A stretch of 64,000 bases of DNA from Pseudobutyrivibrio ruminis HUN009 (GCF_000703005.1 NZ_JNLH01000001.1:2411001-2475000), one strand, 5' to 3'. Counted from the first letter of the stretch, positions 16,378-26,694 are shown. Translations and numbers: made by a program. The notes: generated from the sequence alone by a model not told the origin.

Positions 16378-17459
16378 TTTGCCTCTGAAAAATTTTCGTA
16401 TTGATCAACTCCGGAATCACCGAATTTAAGTGCATCATGAAAAGCTACATCTGCAAGACGAAGACTTGGCACTACCATCACTGCACCTGCCCCTTCGCCA
16501 ACTGCCATCTTTGCATCGATGACTGGCTCCAGAGAAAGCTTAGATGCAAGCTTCATTGCAACTGGCTCCTTGCTGATATGAGAAGGGATCATGTAATCCT
16601 TTGTGTTATCAAGAAGTCTGTCTGCCACTAGAGCAGAAACCATACTGAGCATACCATCCAAAATAACCGGGATTTTGTAGAGAGCGCCGCCTAAAATCAT
16701 ACCTGTCATTGCAGCCAGCTCCAATCCGCCAAAGTTACTGCAGATTTCTACTGGTGATAATCCACTGTACATTGAAAGTGCCATAGAAACTACTGCACGC
16801 TTCTTGCTGAAGGCTTCATCATCAAGACCTGCCCCGCGACCGGTAACAGCCTCTGCATTTAAATCAAGCAAATACCCTGCCATTACAGCAGCCGATGTGG
16901 TATTGCCAATTCCCATTTCCCCAACAAGAAGACATGTAAATCCTTGTTCCTTGCTTTCCTTGGCAAGGTCCATACCAACCTGAACAGCACGACAGAATTC
17001 TTCCACTGACATTGCTGGTTGCTTTAGGAAATTGCATGTTCCATATTTTACTCGTCTGTTTAATGTGTAGGGAACTTCCTTTGGACTATTTATTCCCACA
17101 TCAACAGATACAATATCTATACCAAGAGATTTTGCCATTGTGCCAGCAGTTGTAAGCCCTTTGCCAATATTAGTAGCACAGATACGTGTAACATCCTGGC
17201 TTGTCTGGCTAACGCCTTCCTCAACAACACCATGATCTCCGCAGAACACAACAAGACGCATATGATATAAATCTGGACTTTCAAAGCCTTGAATTGCAGC
17301 AATTTTTGAATGGATATTTTCAAAAGTTCCAAAACTATCAATTGGCTTTGATACTCTGTCCCATTCCTTTTTCATTTTTGCAAAAGCATCTTTGTTGACT
17401 GGTTCTAGCTTAATTTTGTTTTCAAGAATGTCGTCAATTAAAAATCTAGTTTCTCCCAT
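16374..17459 (-). CDS. cobT: Nicotinate-nucleotide:dimethylbenzimidazole phosphoribosyltransferase (CobT)
   Basis: The protein has 361 residues. It shows VVFCGDHGVVEEGVSQ, LVGEMGIGNTTSAA and, near the C-terminus, AVGEGAGAVMV with the catalytic Glu. It activates the lower-ligand base to alpha-ribazole phosphate. No gene for anaerobic dimethylbenzimidazole synthesis (bza family) is in the window, so the base may be salvaged or differ from dimethylbenzimidazole. It overlaps cbiA by 14 bases. Confidence 0.92.
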   Translation of the reverse strand: MGETRFLIDDILENKIKLEPVNKDAFAKMKKEWDRVSKPIDSFGTFENIHSKIAAIQGFESPDLYHMRLVVFCGDHGVVEEGVSQTSQDVTRICATNIGKGLTTAGTMAKSLGIDIVSVDVGINSPKEVPYTLNRRVKYGTCNFLKQPAMSVEEFCRAVQVGMDLAKESKEQGFTCLLVGEMGIGNTTSAAVMAGYLLDLNAEAVTGRGAGLDDEAFSKKRAVVSMALSMYSGLSPVEICSNFGGLELAAMTGMILGGALYKIPVILDGMLSMVSALVADRLLDNTKDYMIPSHISKEPVAMKLASKLSLEPVIDAKMAVGEGAGAVMVVPSLRLADVAFHDALKFGDSGVDQYENFSEAK

Positions 17460-18795
17460 AATTTTTCATAGCCTCCACAAAATTTGATACGAACTTAGGA
17501 TTGGATGGATAGTACATGTGGGCAAATCCCATGTAGCTTCCATTTTTATGATGAATGCATGCCCATGACCTGCTTCCGGTAGGCTTTGTAGCAACGCAAT
17601 CCTCACCATTATTATCTGTATCATAATAGTGAAATTCATGCCCCTTTATTTCCATACCACTATTATCATTGATTATAACATAGCCAAATCGAACCAGCTT
17701 GCCAGTCCAATAAGCCTTCCCCTTTAATGCGCCAACCATTTGAAAGCTTGCGCCTTCCTTATCCAGTATTTCATCTAACAAATACATGAATCCGCCACAC
17801 TCTGCCAGCGTAGGTATTCCAGACTCCAGTGCTTCTTTAATAGCCGACTTCATTTTAGAATTTGCCGAAAGCTCATCAAGATAGTTTTCCGGATATCCGC
17901 CTCCTAGCAACAAGCCTGATATATTCTCTGGAAGAGACTTATCATTTAAAGGTGAAAACTCTACCAACTCAACACCATTTTTTTGAAGCATTCTGAGATT
18001 TTCTCTGTAGTAAAAACAGAAAGCTTCATCTCTAGCTACTGCAAGTCTAATAGGATTCGTATTTACGTTATATTCTATTTTATCTTGGTCACCTGTTTCA
18101 ACCAGATTACTAGCAGAGCTTGCTATTTTAAAAAGCTCATCCATAGAAATATTTTCCGTCAAAAGGTTAGCCACTTTGTTTTGCTGTTCTTTTAAGTCTG
18201 ATATTTCTTCTGGAAGAACTAATCCTAAATGCCTACTTGAAACAAGAATCTGACTGTCATTAGGCATCACTCCAAGACATTTGATTCCAAGCTCCTCCTC
18301 TATGAGAGGCTTTAGAATATTACCAAAGCTTGGTGATGTTTTATTGAGAATTACTGCCTTTATCAGATTGTATTTATCGTAATCTAAAAATCCCTTTATC
18401 TGAGCCAGCACGGACCTGCCTGCTCCTCTGGCATCAACCACAAGAATAATTGGACATTCCAGGGCATGAGCCACATCATAGCTAGAGCCCATTTCCTGTA
18501 TGCCACCAACTCCATCGAATAACCCCATCACTCCTTCAATAACAGCGATGTCGCCTTCGGCCTCCTCAGCAAAAATAGAGACCGTCTTTTGCTTATCCGT
18601 AAAGAAGGTGTCTAAATTGCCAGCCGAAATGCCAAGTACCTGCCTGTGATACATAGGATCAATGTAGTCAGGACCGCACTTAAATGAGCAGGGATTCTTC
18701 CCTGCATTTTTCAGAGCTTGTAGCATTCCACATGTAATTGTAGTTTTGCCGGAGCCGCTATTTGGCGCAGCAATCATAATTCTTGGAATTGTCAT
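17446..18795 (-). CDS. cbiA: Cobyrinate a,c-diamide synthase (CbiA)
   Basis: The protein has 449 residues. The N-terminal ATP-binding domain begins PRIMIAAPNSGSGKTTITCGM and the C-terminal class I glutamine amidotransferase domain has GGGYPENYLDEL and AECGGFMYL with the catalytic Cys. It amidates the a and c side chains of (cobalt-)cobyrinate using glutamine and ATP. Confidence 0.92.
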   Translation of the reverse strand: MTIPRIMIAAPNSGSGKTTITCGMLQALKNAGKNPCSFKCGPDYIDPMYHRQVLGISAGNLDTFFTDKQKTVSIFAEEAEGDIAVIEGVMGLFDGVGGIQEMGSSYDVAHALECPIILVVDARGAGRSVLAQIKGFLDYDKYNLIKAVILNKTSPSFGNILKPLIEEELGIKCLGVMPNDSQILVSSRHLGLVLPEEISDLKEQQNKVANLLTENISMDELFKIASSASNLVETGDQDKIEYNVNTNPIRLAVARDEAFCFYYRENLRMLQKNGVELVEFSPLNDKSLPENISGLLLGGGYPENYLDELSANSKMKSAIKEALESGIPTLAECGGFMYLLDEILDKEGASFQMVGALKGKAYWTGKLVRFGYVIINDNSGMEIKGHEFHYYDTDNNGEDCVATKPTGSRSWACIHHKNGSYMGFAHMYYPSNPKFVSNFVEAMKNYGRN

Positions 18796-18809
18796 TTTGT
18801 CTCCAATAT

Positions 18810-20852
18810 CTATAGTGTAAATGTAGCAATGTAAACAGGATTCTGTCCCTGTAATATGTTGTAGTCTCCTGCTTTTTTAGCTTTGCTTACAGCAATCTGC
18901 ACTACATCAACATCATTAAAATTATATTTCTTAATCACAGAATTAATCTCTGCGATAGTTTCGATTGTAACGGAATTGATGACTACCTTAATTGGCTTTT
19001 CGTACTTCATCAGTACGTGCAAAATATCCTCAAGTCTACCTCCACTTCCTCCAATAAAAACATGAGTTGGAGCAGGCAAATCCTGAAGTGAATCTGGTGC
19101 GATACCAGAAATCAAATGAACATTTTTCAAACCAAACTTATCAATATTCTTTTGAATAAGCTGGCATGCCTCTGGCTTGAATTCTACTGCATAGACCTGT
19201 ACCGATGAATCCAGCAATCCCATTTCAACAGCAACAGAACCGCTGCCACTTCCAATGTCGTAGCAAACGGCATTTTTTGTAATCTGCAATTTACAAATGG
19301 AAAGTGCTCTAATCTCTTCCTTGGACATAGGAACTTTATCTCTATCAAAAGCTAAATCCGAAAGTCCTGGAGTAAGAACCTTCGCTTCCGGTTTGGTATT
19401 TTTAATAAATACTGTGGAAAGTCCGTCTTCATTGAAGTTGCCACACTTGTCGATTGAAAGTCTTTGAACCTTTTCATCAGCATATAGATTCGTTCCAACA
19501 AGTATTGAAAATCTTGGGGTTCCAGCTGTATCAAGATTCTTTAGGATTTCACCTATTGCCCTAACATCCTTACTGCCTGATGTTATAACAAACACTTTTT
19601 CATTGTGTTTTATTTGCTCAGTAAGTAAAGGCATCCACAATTGTTCTTCAACACCATGGGTGCTTAGAAGCTTTGCATCCTGCCACGACTCACCAATTCT
19701 GGCAGCTAAAGCACTAATTGATGATATTCCTGGAAGAATACTTGCTTTAAGAAGTGGCTCTTTATCAAGTGCTTCCTTTAGCTTTTTAGCGCCGCTGTAA
19801 AAGCCTGTGTCTCCTGAAAATAATACAACTGCTTTTTTCGTACCAAACTTTATATCAGTAGCTAGCTCACTTAGCTTTGGTACAATATCTTTTGCCAAAT
19901 AATAAGGGAATTTCTTGCTATCTGTCTCTATACCTACAAGCATTCTTGGAGCGCCCAAAATATAATCTGCTTCAAGGATAGCCTGTTCTACTTCTGCTGT
20001 GATTGAACCAAATCCCATGCCAAAGCCTGCTAAGGTAACATAGATTTTGGTATCAACTCCCTCTAATACGCCATATTCAGTTGCTTCGATTCCAAACAAC
20101 TGAAGTACTTTATCTCTCGTCTCAAAAAGTGAATACCCTTTCACCTTTTCTTCTGGCCTTCTGATGATGTAGGTAGGAATCTGAGCTTTATTTGCAGCAA
20201 CAATACGTGCAGCCTCTCCGCTAGCCTTTCCTCCCTCTTTCATTACAAGTACTTTCGCTTCACTTTCACGGAGGAATGAAAGATTCATACCAGCTGAAAA
20301 TGGTCCCTGCATTGCAATGATCTGACTTCCCTTCAGCCCATTTTCACTGCAGATACGAATACTCTCCTCACTAGGAATCACTCTGGCTATAATGCGTTCT
20401 CTTATTGCTTCATTTTTACAAAATACAGCCAGCTCCTTGCTACCTGTTGTTAGAAAAATTTTTCCATTTATTTTTTCTAAGGCATCAGCACATTCTTCTG
20501 TGGAATCAAAAAATGTGCAGTTGCTGTAATCTACATTTTCTTCATCCCTAACAACTCTGAAAAAAGGTACATCCTTGTATGCGAAAATCGCCGATTCTAT
20601 TTCCTGCTTAACAACCTCTGCAAAGGGATGTGTGGCATCTATAATGGCATCTGGATTTACCTCAGAAAACAGCTTTGCCATTTCCTTGAAATCCATTCTT
20701 CCGCATCTAACCTGGATGTATTCAGAAGACTCAAGCTGTTGCTTGCCATATTCAGTGGCAACACAATAAACCGAACCAATTTGCTCATGAGCTAATGATT
20801 CAGCAAGAATTCTTCCCTCTGTTGTTCCACCAAAAATGATTACCTTTTTCAT
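18810..20852 (-). CDS. CbiJ-CbiE-CbiT triple fusion: cobalt-precorrin-6A reductase, C5- and C15-methyltransferase/decarboxylase
   Basis: The protein has 680 residues made of three pathway enzymes. Residues 1 to ~255 are CbiJ/CobK (KKVIIFGGTTEGRILAESL, DATHPFAEVV, TTGSKEL). About 268-470 are CbiE (VTLAGFGMGFGSI, VVLFSGDTGFYSG). About 490-680 are CbiT, with the SAM site CYDIGSGSGSVAVEMG. Two-domain CbiET (CobL) is common; adding the reductase in front makes three consecutive activities in one chain. The frame runs without a break. It abuts cbiH with a one-base overlap. Confidence 0.9.
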   Translation of the reverse strand: MKKVIIFGGTTEGRILAESLAHEQIGSVYCVATEYGKQQLESSEYIQVRCGRMDFKEMAKLFSEVNPDAIIDATHPFAEVVKQEIESAIFAYKDVPFFRVVRDEENVDYSNCTFFDSTEECADALEKINGKIFLTTGSKELAVFCKNEAIRERIIARVIPSEESIRICSENGLKGSQIIAMQGPFSAGMNLSFLRESEAKVLVMKEGGKASGEAARIVAANKAQIPTYIIRRPEEKVKGYSLFETRDKVLQLFGIEATEYGVLEGVDTKIYVTLAGFGMGFGSITAEVEQAILEADYILGAPRMLVGIETDSKKFPYYLAKDIVPKLSELATDIKFGTKKAVVLFSGDTGFYSGAKKLKEALDKEPLLKASILPGISSISALAARIGESWQDAKLLSTHGVEEQLWMPLLTEQIKHNEKVFVITSGSKDVRAIGEILKNLDTAGTPRFSILVGTNLYADEKVQRLSIDKCGNFNEDGLSTVFIKNTKPEAKVLTPGLSDLAFDRDKVPMSKEEIRALSICKLQITKNAVCYDIGSGSGSVAVEMGLLDSSVQVYAVEFKPEACQLIQKNIDKFGLKNVHLISGIAPDSLQDLPAPTHVFIGGSGGRLEDILHVLMKYEKPIKVVINSVTIETIAEINSVIKKYNFNDVDVVQIAVSKAKKAGDYNILQGQNPVYIATFTL

Positions 20853-21601
20853 TAGATTTCATACCCTCTTTTTGTAACTAACTTCCCCTGAATAATTTCA
20901 CTTTTGCTGTTTCCAACAAACACAGTAGTAAACATATTCACCTGAGCATCCTTAAGCTCATCAAGAGTGCAAACCACAGTCTTTGTGCCATCTCGTCCTA
21001 TATTTTCAACGAAACCACAGGCTCTGTTTTTATCTGCTCCAGCATCAAGCATAATTTGACATGCCTTTTTTAAATAGTCATGTCGCTTTTTGCTAGAAGG
21101 GTTATAAATTGCAATTGCAAAATCTCCCTGAATAGCAGCCCTAAGTCTGCGTTCGATGGTCTCCCATGGTGTAAGTAAATCGCTAAGACTTATTACGCAA
21201 AAATCATGATTAATTGGTGCCCCAAGCTGGGCTGCACCAGAAATTGCAGCTGTCACTCCAGGAATAACAGTAATGTCATCTGATGTAATATTCTGAGTCT
21301 CATATTCTGGCAAAAGCTCATACATCGGTGCCGCCATACCGTAGACTCCTGCATCTCCGCTGCAAATAAACGCTACTTTCTTTCCTTCTTTGGCATAATC
21401 ATAGCAGGCCTTACACCTTTCGATTTCCTGCCTCATTGGTGTAGTGAAAAATTCCTTATCTGGAAAATGTTCCTTTACCAAGTCTATATATACTGTATAT
21501 CCAACAATCACATCAGACATAGCCATAGCCTGATATGCTTCGTATGTCATCATTTCTTTGTAGCCTGGCCCCATGCCAATGATATAAATATGTCCTGTCA
21601 T
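20852..21601 (-). CDS. cbiH: Cobalt-precorrin-3B C17-methyltransferase (CbiH/CobJ)
   Basis: The protein has 249 residues of tetrapyrrole methylase fold. It opens GHIYIIGMGPGYKEMMTYEA and carries the SAM-binding CSGDAGVYGMAAPMYELL, PGVTAAISGAAQLGAP and AIYNPSSKKR typical of CbiH. It methylates C17 and drives ring contraction. There is no extra CbiH60-type Fe-S extension. Confidence 0.9.
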   Translation of the reverse strand: MTGHIYIIGMGPGYKEMMTYEAYQAMAMSDVIVGYTVYIDLVKEHFPDKEFFTTPMRQEIERCKACYDYAKEGKKVAFICSGDAGVYGMAAPMYELLPEYETQNITSDDITVIPGVTAAISGAAQLGAPINHDFCVISLSDLLTPWETIERRLRAAIQGDFAIAIYNPSSKKRHDYLKKACQIMLDAGADKNRACGFVENIGRDGTKTVVCTLDELKDAQVNMFTTVFVGNSKSEIIQGKLVTKRGYEI

Positions 21602-21613
21602 TAATCCTCCTGA

Positions 21614-22615
21614 TTAAAACTTTAAGTCTATTGTCTTTCTAGTTGCTGCTGCAAGAGTCATACCATTATCAGCAGTCTTTTCCAGTACCAAGTCTCTGGT
21701 TGATAGTCCTGCCCCAAGCACTGCTGCTCTCTCACAAACATTTGAAACCCCAACAGTGTTTTTTACAAATTCTGAATCAGTAAAATCTCCTGCAACTGCT
21801 TCAAGTTCTTCTGATGTATAAGTTAAAAACTTTGCTCCAAAAAACTGAGCCAGCTTAATCAATCCGATTTCATTTTCTTTTACATCAATTGTAGCAATAC
21901 CATATAGATGCTCTCTTAAATATTCGATTGAATACTCACAAGTGACAAAGGTTAGAAGTTCCTTAAAGCTCTTTCCCTTTTTGCATCCCATACCAAGAAC
22001 CAGTCTTTTAGGTACTAAGGTGAAACCACTAGCTACCTCATCTGAGATAATCACATCAGCCTTTCCCTTTTCTACCATTTCTATTTCTTTAGGAACCTGG
22101 CCAACAATAGTGCTATCTATTTTTGACTTAATTGATATCCTTCCACCATTTAAAACCTTTTTAGAGATATCCTTTATTCCATCCTTATTTATTATTTTAA
22201 ATCCGTTGTTTCTTGCAAATACATCTATCGCAAATACGTTATTAATATCTGTTGCAGTTGTAATAATCAGACCTGCATTAAGTGCTCTTGCCAATGTGTT
22301 TGCAATATCGTTTGCTCCACCATAGTGACCTGACAAAATTGGAATTACATTTTTGCCCAGCTCATCAATAACAATTACCGGACTGTCGGAAAGCTTGTTT
22401 GTTACAAATGGGGCAATTGTTCTAACAGCAATGCCTGTTGCACATATAAAAATAAGAGGTGTATGGCACTCGAAGGCTTCCTTGGTCCATACCGATAACT
22501 CAATATCATCTGGCTTTTCTTCGATAATTAAATCCTTGCATTCAGCCTTAAGCTTATCAAAAACCTTTTTTCCGTTATTGGTAAAATATGTAACCCCTAT
22601 TATTTTTGCTTTCAC
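21614..22615 (-). CDS. cbiG: Cobalt-precorrin-5A hydrolase (CbiG)
   Basis: The protein has 333 residues from a GTG at 22615, chosen because AAGGAG lies 5 bases upstream and the family normally opens with (M/V)KAKIIGVTYFTNNGKK. A longer frame running into cbiF is not needed. It has IFICATGIAVRTIAP, LSGHYGGANDIA and the C-terminal CbiG domain LGMGCKKGKSFKEL. It opens the delta-lactone ring and releases the two-carbon fragment. Only one base separates its GTG from the cbiF stop. Confidence 0.9.
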   Translation of the reverse strand: MKAKIIGVTYFTNNGKKVFDKLKAECKDLIIEEKPDDIELSVWTKEAFECHTPLIFICATGIAVRTIAPFVTNKLSDSPVIVIDELGKNVIPILSGHYGGANDIANTLARALNAGLIITTATDINNVFAIDVFARNNGFKIINKDGIKDISKKVLNGGRISIKSKIDSTIVGQVPKEIEMVEKGKADVIISDEVASGFTLVPKRLVLGMGCKKGKSFKELLTFVTCEYSIEYLREHLYGIATIDVKENEIGLIKLAQFFGAKFLTYTSEELEAVAGDFTDSEFVKNTVGVSNVCERAAVLGAGLSTRDLVLEKTADNGMTLAAATRKTIDLKF

Positions 22616-22616
22616 C

Positions 22617-23375
22617 CTAACTCCTTGCTTTTCTAAAGCCAGTTTCGAAATCTGCTGAATACAATTTGGATAACGCATATCCGGATTTAGAAATAACATC
22701 CCCTACTAAAACCACTGCCAAATTTTTGATACCGTTTGAATCTGCTGTTTCAGCTAAAGTACCTACGGTACAAATGAATTTCTTTTCATCTGGCCAAGAC
22801 GCTTTGTACACTATGGCAGCAGGTGTATCACTTGAATATCCCCCATCTATAAGACGCTTTGAAAGCTCATCCATCATTCCACTGCTAAGATATATGGCCA
22901 TTGATGCTCCATGTGCCGCAAAGCTTTCGATTGATTCCTTTTTAGGAACTGGAGTCTTGCCTTCCATTCTTGTAATAATAAGAGACTGACTGATTTCTGG
23001 AAGTGTATATTCAAGATTTAAACTGGCTGCTGCACCAAAGCATGCACTAACACCTGGACAGCTTTCATAGGAAAGCCCCTTTTCATCCAAAACATGCATC
23101 TGCTCCTGTACTGCCCCGTAGATGCTTGGCTCTCCAGTGTGAAGTCGAACTACCTTTTTACCTTCCTTTGCAGCCTTTACCATCACATCCATAACTTCAT
23201 CTAATGTCATAGTGGCACTATTATATATTTGGCAATCCTCACTGGCGTAATCCAGTAGCTGTGGATTAACAAGCGATCCCGCATATACGATAACATCAGC
23301 ACTCTTTAAAAGGTTCATACCTCTTACAGTAATTAAGTCTGCTGCACCACATCCTGCTCCAACAAAATAAATCAT
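22617..23375 (-). CDS. cbiF: Cobalt-precorrin-4 C11-methyltransferase (CbiF/CobM)
   Basis: The protein has 252 residues of tetrapyrrole methylase fold. It opens MIYFVGAGCGAADLITVRG and has VIVYAGSLVNPQLL, LHTGEPSIYGA and PGVSACFGAAASLN, the CbiF signatures. It overlaps cbiD by 4 bases. Confidence 0.92.
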   Translation of the reverse strand: MIYFVGAGCGAADLITVRGMNLLKSADVIVYAGSLVNPQLLDYASEDCQIYNSATMTLDEVMDVMVKAAKEGKKVVRLHTGEPSIYGAVQEQMHVLDEKGLSYESCPGVSACFGAAASLNLEYTLPEISQSLIITRMEGKTPVPKKESIESFAAHGASMAIYLSSGMMDELSKRLIDGGYSSDTPAAIVYKASWPDEKKFICTVGTLAETADSNGIKNLAVVLVGDVISKSGYALSKLYSADFETGFRKARS

Positions 23376-24490
23376 CTAATCTCCTCTAATATAGCTTTGG
23401 CCCTTTCTGATTCTGCCAATAAGCCAAACTCATTTGAATATAAAATACATTGGATTTTTATACGACCTTGTGCTCTAAAGTTGAGATAGAACAAAATCTT
23501 CTCAAGTACAATATCCATGGTCTCCTTCAAAAGACCTGCATTCTCTATTATGTGTAATGCCTCTTCTGTATTAAAGCAATCTAGTATCTTTATAGCTACT
23601 GCTGCATCTGCCCCTGCTCTTATGGCACAGCTGGCAAGAATTTCCATTCGTGAATCAGCCTCATGGGAATGGGTATTCATTATTCCCCCTGCAACCTTTA
23701 CAAGCTTACCTATGTGTCCTGTAATAAGCATTGTTTCAAATCCCAGGTCACAAACCATATCCACAGTCTCACCTATAAAATTGGAACACTTTACACTTTT
23801 ATCAAGATCGTATCCGTAATTATCGGCCATAAACTTTAGACCATAGTTGCCTGGGGTTATAATGGCATTCCTCATACCAAGGGCCTTCTTTTGATTAAGC
23901 TCCACTTTAATAGTGTCTATCAAAGCTTTTGAACTCATAGGCTCTACTATTCCTGTTGTACCAAGTATGGATATTCCTCCAACAATACCAAGCCTTGGGT
24001 TAAAGGTCTTGTTTGCCAGTTCTTCCCCTTCTGGCACCGATATGATTATCTTCAAGCATCCATTGAAGTCTAGAAGCTGACATACCTCTGATACTTCTTT
24101 TATTATCATTTTCCTTGGGACATGGTTGATTGCTGCATTGCCTACTGGCTGGTCCAGTCCTGGCAAAGTAACTCTTCCTACTCCCTCTCCTCCATCAATC
24201 ATGATAGAGAGATTAGAATCGGTACTGCTTTCTGTCCCATTATCCTCAATTGAGACTGCTGCAACCACATGACTTCCTGTTGTAACATCTGGATCATCTC
24301 CACCATCCTTTACAACACTACAGCTCACATGATTCTCATTCATAGTAATATCTACTATATCTGCATCAAACATTATCTTTGCAGGAGTCTCTATACTGAT
24401 TTTTTCTTTTTTAGTTCCTGTTAAAAGCATATATGTAGCTGCCTTTGCTGCTGCAGCTGCACAGCTTCCTGTGGTAAAGCCTTTTTTCAT
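23372..24490 (-). CDS. cbiD: Cobalt-precorrin-5B C1-methyltransferase (CbiD)
   Basis: The protein has 372 residues. The N-terminal KKGFTTGSCAAAAAKAA and the later GEGVGRVTLPGLDQPVG and GNYGLKFMADNYGYD are hallmarks of CbiD, the anaerobic-pathway C1-methyltransferase. Its presence together with CbiG and CbiK marks this as the early-cobalt-insertion route. Confidence 0.92.
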   Translation of the reverse strand: MKKGFTTGSCAAAAAKAATYMLLTGTKKEKISIETPAKIMFDADIVDITMNENHVSCSVVKDGGDDPDVTTGSHVVAAVSIEDNGTESSTDSNLSIMIDGGEGVGRVTLPGLDQPVGNAAINHVPRKMIIKEVSEVCQLLDFNGCLKIIISVPEGEELANKTFNPRLGIVGGISILGTTGIVEPMSSKALIDTIKVELNQKKALGMRNAIITPGNYGLKFMADNYGYDLDKSVKCSNFIGETVDMVCDLGFETMLITGHIGKLVKVAGGIMNTHSHEADSRMEILASCAIRAGADAAVAIKILDCFNTEEALHIIENAGLLKETMDIVLEKILFYLNFRAQGRIKIQCILYSNEFGLLAESERAKAILEEIR

Positions 24491-24506
24491 TCTTCACCTC
24501 AATTTA

Positions 24507-25139
24507 TTATTTATCTATATTATACAGTATGGCATTTACGATAGCCGCCGCTATGTTACTACCACCCTTTCTGCCTTCGTTAATAATGTATGGCACATCT
24601 GAATTTAAGAATAGTTCTTTGGCTGCAATCACATTAACGAAGCCTACTGGCACTCCTATTACAAACTCAGGAGTGAATTTACCTTCAGTCATTTGCTCAT
24701 ACAAGGATATTAGCGCCGTTGGTGCATTACCTATAGCAAATATTACCGGTACATTTAAACCGGCAGCTCGTTCCATAGATACAGTGGCTCGGGTAACCTG
24801 ACGTTCCTTGGCCTCCCTTGCAACATCCTCATCTGCCATAAAGCAATGGACCTGGCCTCCATATTCTGCTAAACGCTTTTTATTAATGCCAGATAAGGCC
24901 ATATTAGTATCTGTAACTATATGAGCACCATTTCGTATTAGCTCTTTTGCTTTTTCTATTGCACCATCTGAGTAGCGCATTGTATTTGCATAATCAAAGT
25001 CTGCACTTGTATGTATCACTCTTTTGGTGATTGGTTCCTGTTCCCTATCTAGGGTGATACCCATATCCTGTAATTCTTTACCGATTATTTCAAAACTACG
25101 CTTTTCTATTTCCGTTGGTAAAACGTATTCGATTTCCAT
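24507..25139 (-). CDS. cbiC: Cobalt-precorrin-8 methylmutase (CbiC)
   Basis: The protein has 210 residues. VIHTSADFDYANTMRYSDGA carries the conserved active-site His, and GAHIVTDTNMALSGINKKRL and GNAPTALISLYE are family motifs. It moves the C11 methyl group to C12 to give cobyrinate. Confidence 0.92.
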   Translation of the reverse strand: MEIEYVLPTEIEKRSFEIIGKELQDMGITLDREQEPITKRVIHTSADFDYANTMRYSDGAIEKAKELIRNGAHIVTDTNMALSGINKKRLAEYGGQVHCFMADEDVAREAKERQVTRATVSMERAAGLNVPVIFAIGNAPTALISLYEQMTEGKFTPEFVIGVPVGFVNVIAAKELFLNSDVPYIINEGRKGGSNIAAAIVNAILYNIDK

Positions 25140-25152
25140 ATATTTACCTGCT

Positions 25153-26694
25153 TTACTTAATTAGACTATATATAAAATCCATATCTAGATTATTTCTTAC
25201 AACATCTGCAAGCTTGTCATACTCGGCTTCCTTTATTGCATTAAAATCATAATCTTGTGCCTGAAGTATAACTCCCTTTCCAGACGCAATGGCCTCTACC
25301 AGCCTATATGCCAAATCTCCATTATCGAAGATACCATGTACGTAAGTTCCAAGTATATTTCCGTTCTGTACAAGGATGATATTTCCTTCATCATCTCGTT
25401 CCACCAAATCAGGAGACTCAGTCTTAGGAAATGTATCTTCTATAGAATCATAATCTATGTTTGTTATACCATTGTGAATCTCATAGCCTACGAACTCTTC
25501 ACCTGATAATGATTCATAGATGCCTGTAAGGTCATCAAAGCAATCTTCTGTCTGAGAGCGATGCTTAGATGACTGTAATGTGGTCATTAGAGGAAGCAAG
25601 CCTAAGCCTCTGATTGAAGATAATGCAAGTCCATCCTCTGATTCATTCTCCACGCCCTCTGGATCCAATATGGTATTTCCCATCATTTGGAAGCCACCGC
25701 ATATTCCAACAACCGGACCATTTACAGAGAAACGATTAATTGCAGCTTCCATTCCCGATTCTCTCATCCACTTCATATCAGAAATGGTATTCTTGCTGCC
25801 AGGGATAATTACCAAATCTGCTCCTTCTATCTCCCTAGGATTATTCACAAACCTAATCTTTACACCATTAATGCTTTCAAATGGAGCCACATCTGTGAAA
25901 TTGGATATTCTAGGAAGACGAATAACAGCTATATCAATTAATGACTCTGAGCTACTATCCCATTTATTATCTAGCCTCTCGCTAAGACTATCCTCATCAT
26001 CTATCATAAGATGAACATATGGAACTGTACCTACTACCGGCACCTTTCCCATATCCTCTATCATAGTGATTCCTGAATCTAGTAAGCTCTTGTCCCCTCT
26101 AAACTTATTTATTACAAGGCCCTTTACTCTGGCTCTTTCATCCTCTTCCAAAAGCTCTAGTGTGCCAAGGAGCTGCGCAAATACACCGCCTCTATCTATA
26201 TCTCCAACAAGTATAACTGGTGCATCCACAAGCTTTGCCATGCCCATATTCACAATATCATCTGATTTCAAATTGATTTCTGCTGGGCTACCTGCCCCTT
26301 CTATTACAATAACATCGGCCCACTCTTGAAGCTTGTTGTAGGCAGTCATAATATCTGGCACGAGTTGCTTCTTATATGCAAAGTAGTCTCTGGCACTCAT
26401 ATTGCCAACTACCTCACCATTTACAATGACCTGAGAGCCTACATCATTTGTTGGCTTTAGTAGTATAGGATTCATATATACACTAGGAGCAACCCCAGCG
26501 CATTCTGCCTGCATAGCCTGAGCTCTGCCAAGCTCCAGCCCATCAGCCGTAACAAAAGAGTTGAGAGCCATGTTCTGGGATTTAAAAGGCGCTACCTTTA
26601 ATCCATCCTGTGCAAAGACTCTACATAGTCCTCCTACAAGCAAGCTTTTACCTACATTTGACATAGTCCCCTGGACCATTATTACTTTTGACAT
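25153..26694 (-). CDS. cbiP: Cobyric acid synthase (CbiP/CobQ)
   Basis: The protein has 513 residues. It opens SKVIMVQGTMSNVGKSLLVGGLCR (P-loop-like), has FKSQNMALNSFVTADGLELG, and a C-terminal glutamine amidotransferase domain with GPVVGICGGFQMMG (catalytic Cys) and GTYVHGIFD. It amidates positions b, d, e and g. It overlaps the ABC ATPase gene upstream by 13 bases. Confidence 0.93.
   Translation of the reverse strand: MSKVIMVQGTMSNVGKSLLVGGLCRVFAQDGLKVAPFKSQNMALNSFVTADGLELGRAQAMQAECAGVAPSVYMNPILLKPTNDVGSQVIVNGEVVGNMSARDYFAYKKQLVPDIMTAYNKLQEWADVIVIEGAGSPAEINLKSDDIVNMGMAKLVDAPVILVGDIDRGGVFAQLLGTLELLEEDERARVKGLVINKFRGDKSLLDSGITMIEDMGKVPVVGTVPYVHLMIDDEDSLSERLDNKWDSSSESLIDIAVIRLPRISNFTDVAPFESINGVKIRFVNNPREIEGADLVIIPGSKNTISDMKWMRESGMEAAINRFSVNGPVVGICGGFQMMGNTILDPEGVENESEDGLALSSIRGLGLLPLMTTLQSSKHRSQTEDCFDDLTGIYESLSGEEFVGYEIHNGITNIDYDSIEDTFPKTESPDLVERDDEGNIILVQNGNILGTYVHGIFDNGDLAYRLVEAIASGKGVILQAQDYDFNAIKEAEYDKLADVVRNNLDMDFIYSLIK

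Noticed and set aside
22616..22699. Longer N-terminus for cbiG
   Set aside because: It would overlap cbiF by 83 bases; the GTG at 22615 has an ideal AAGGAG and matches the family N-terminus.
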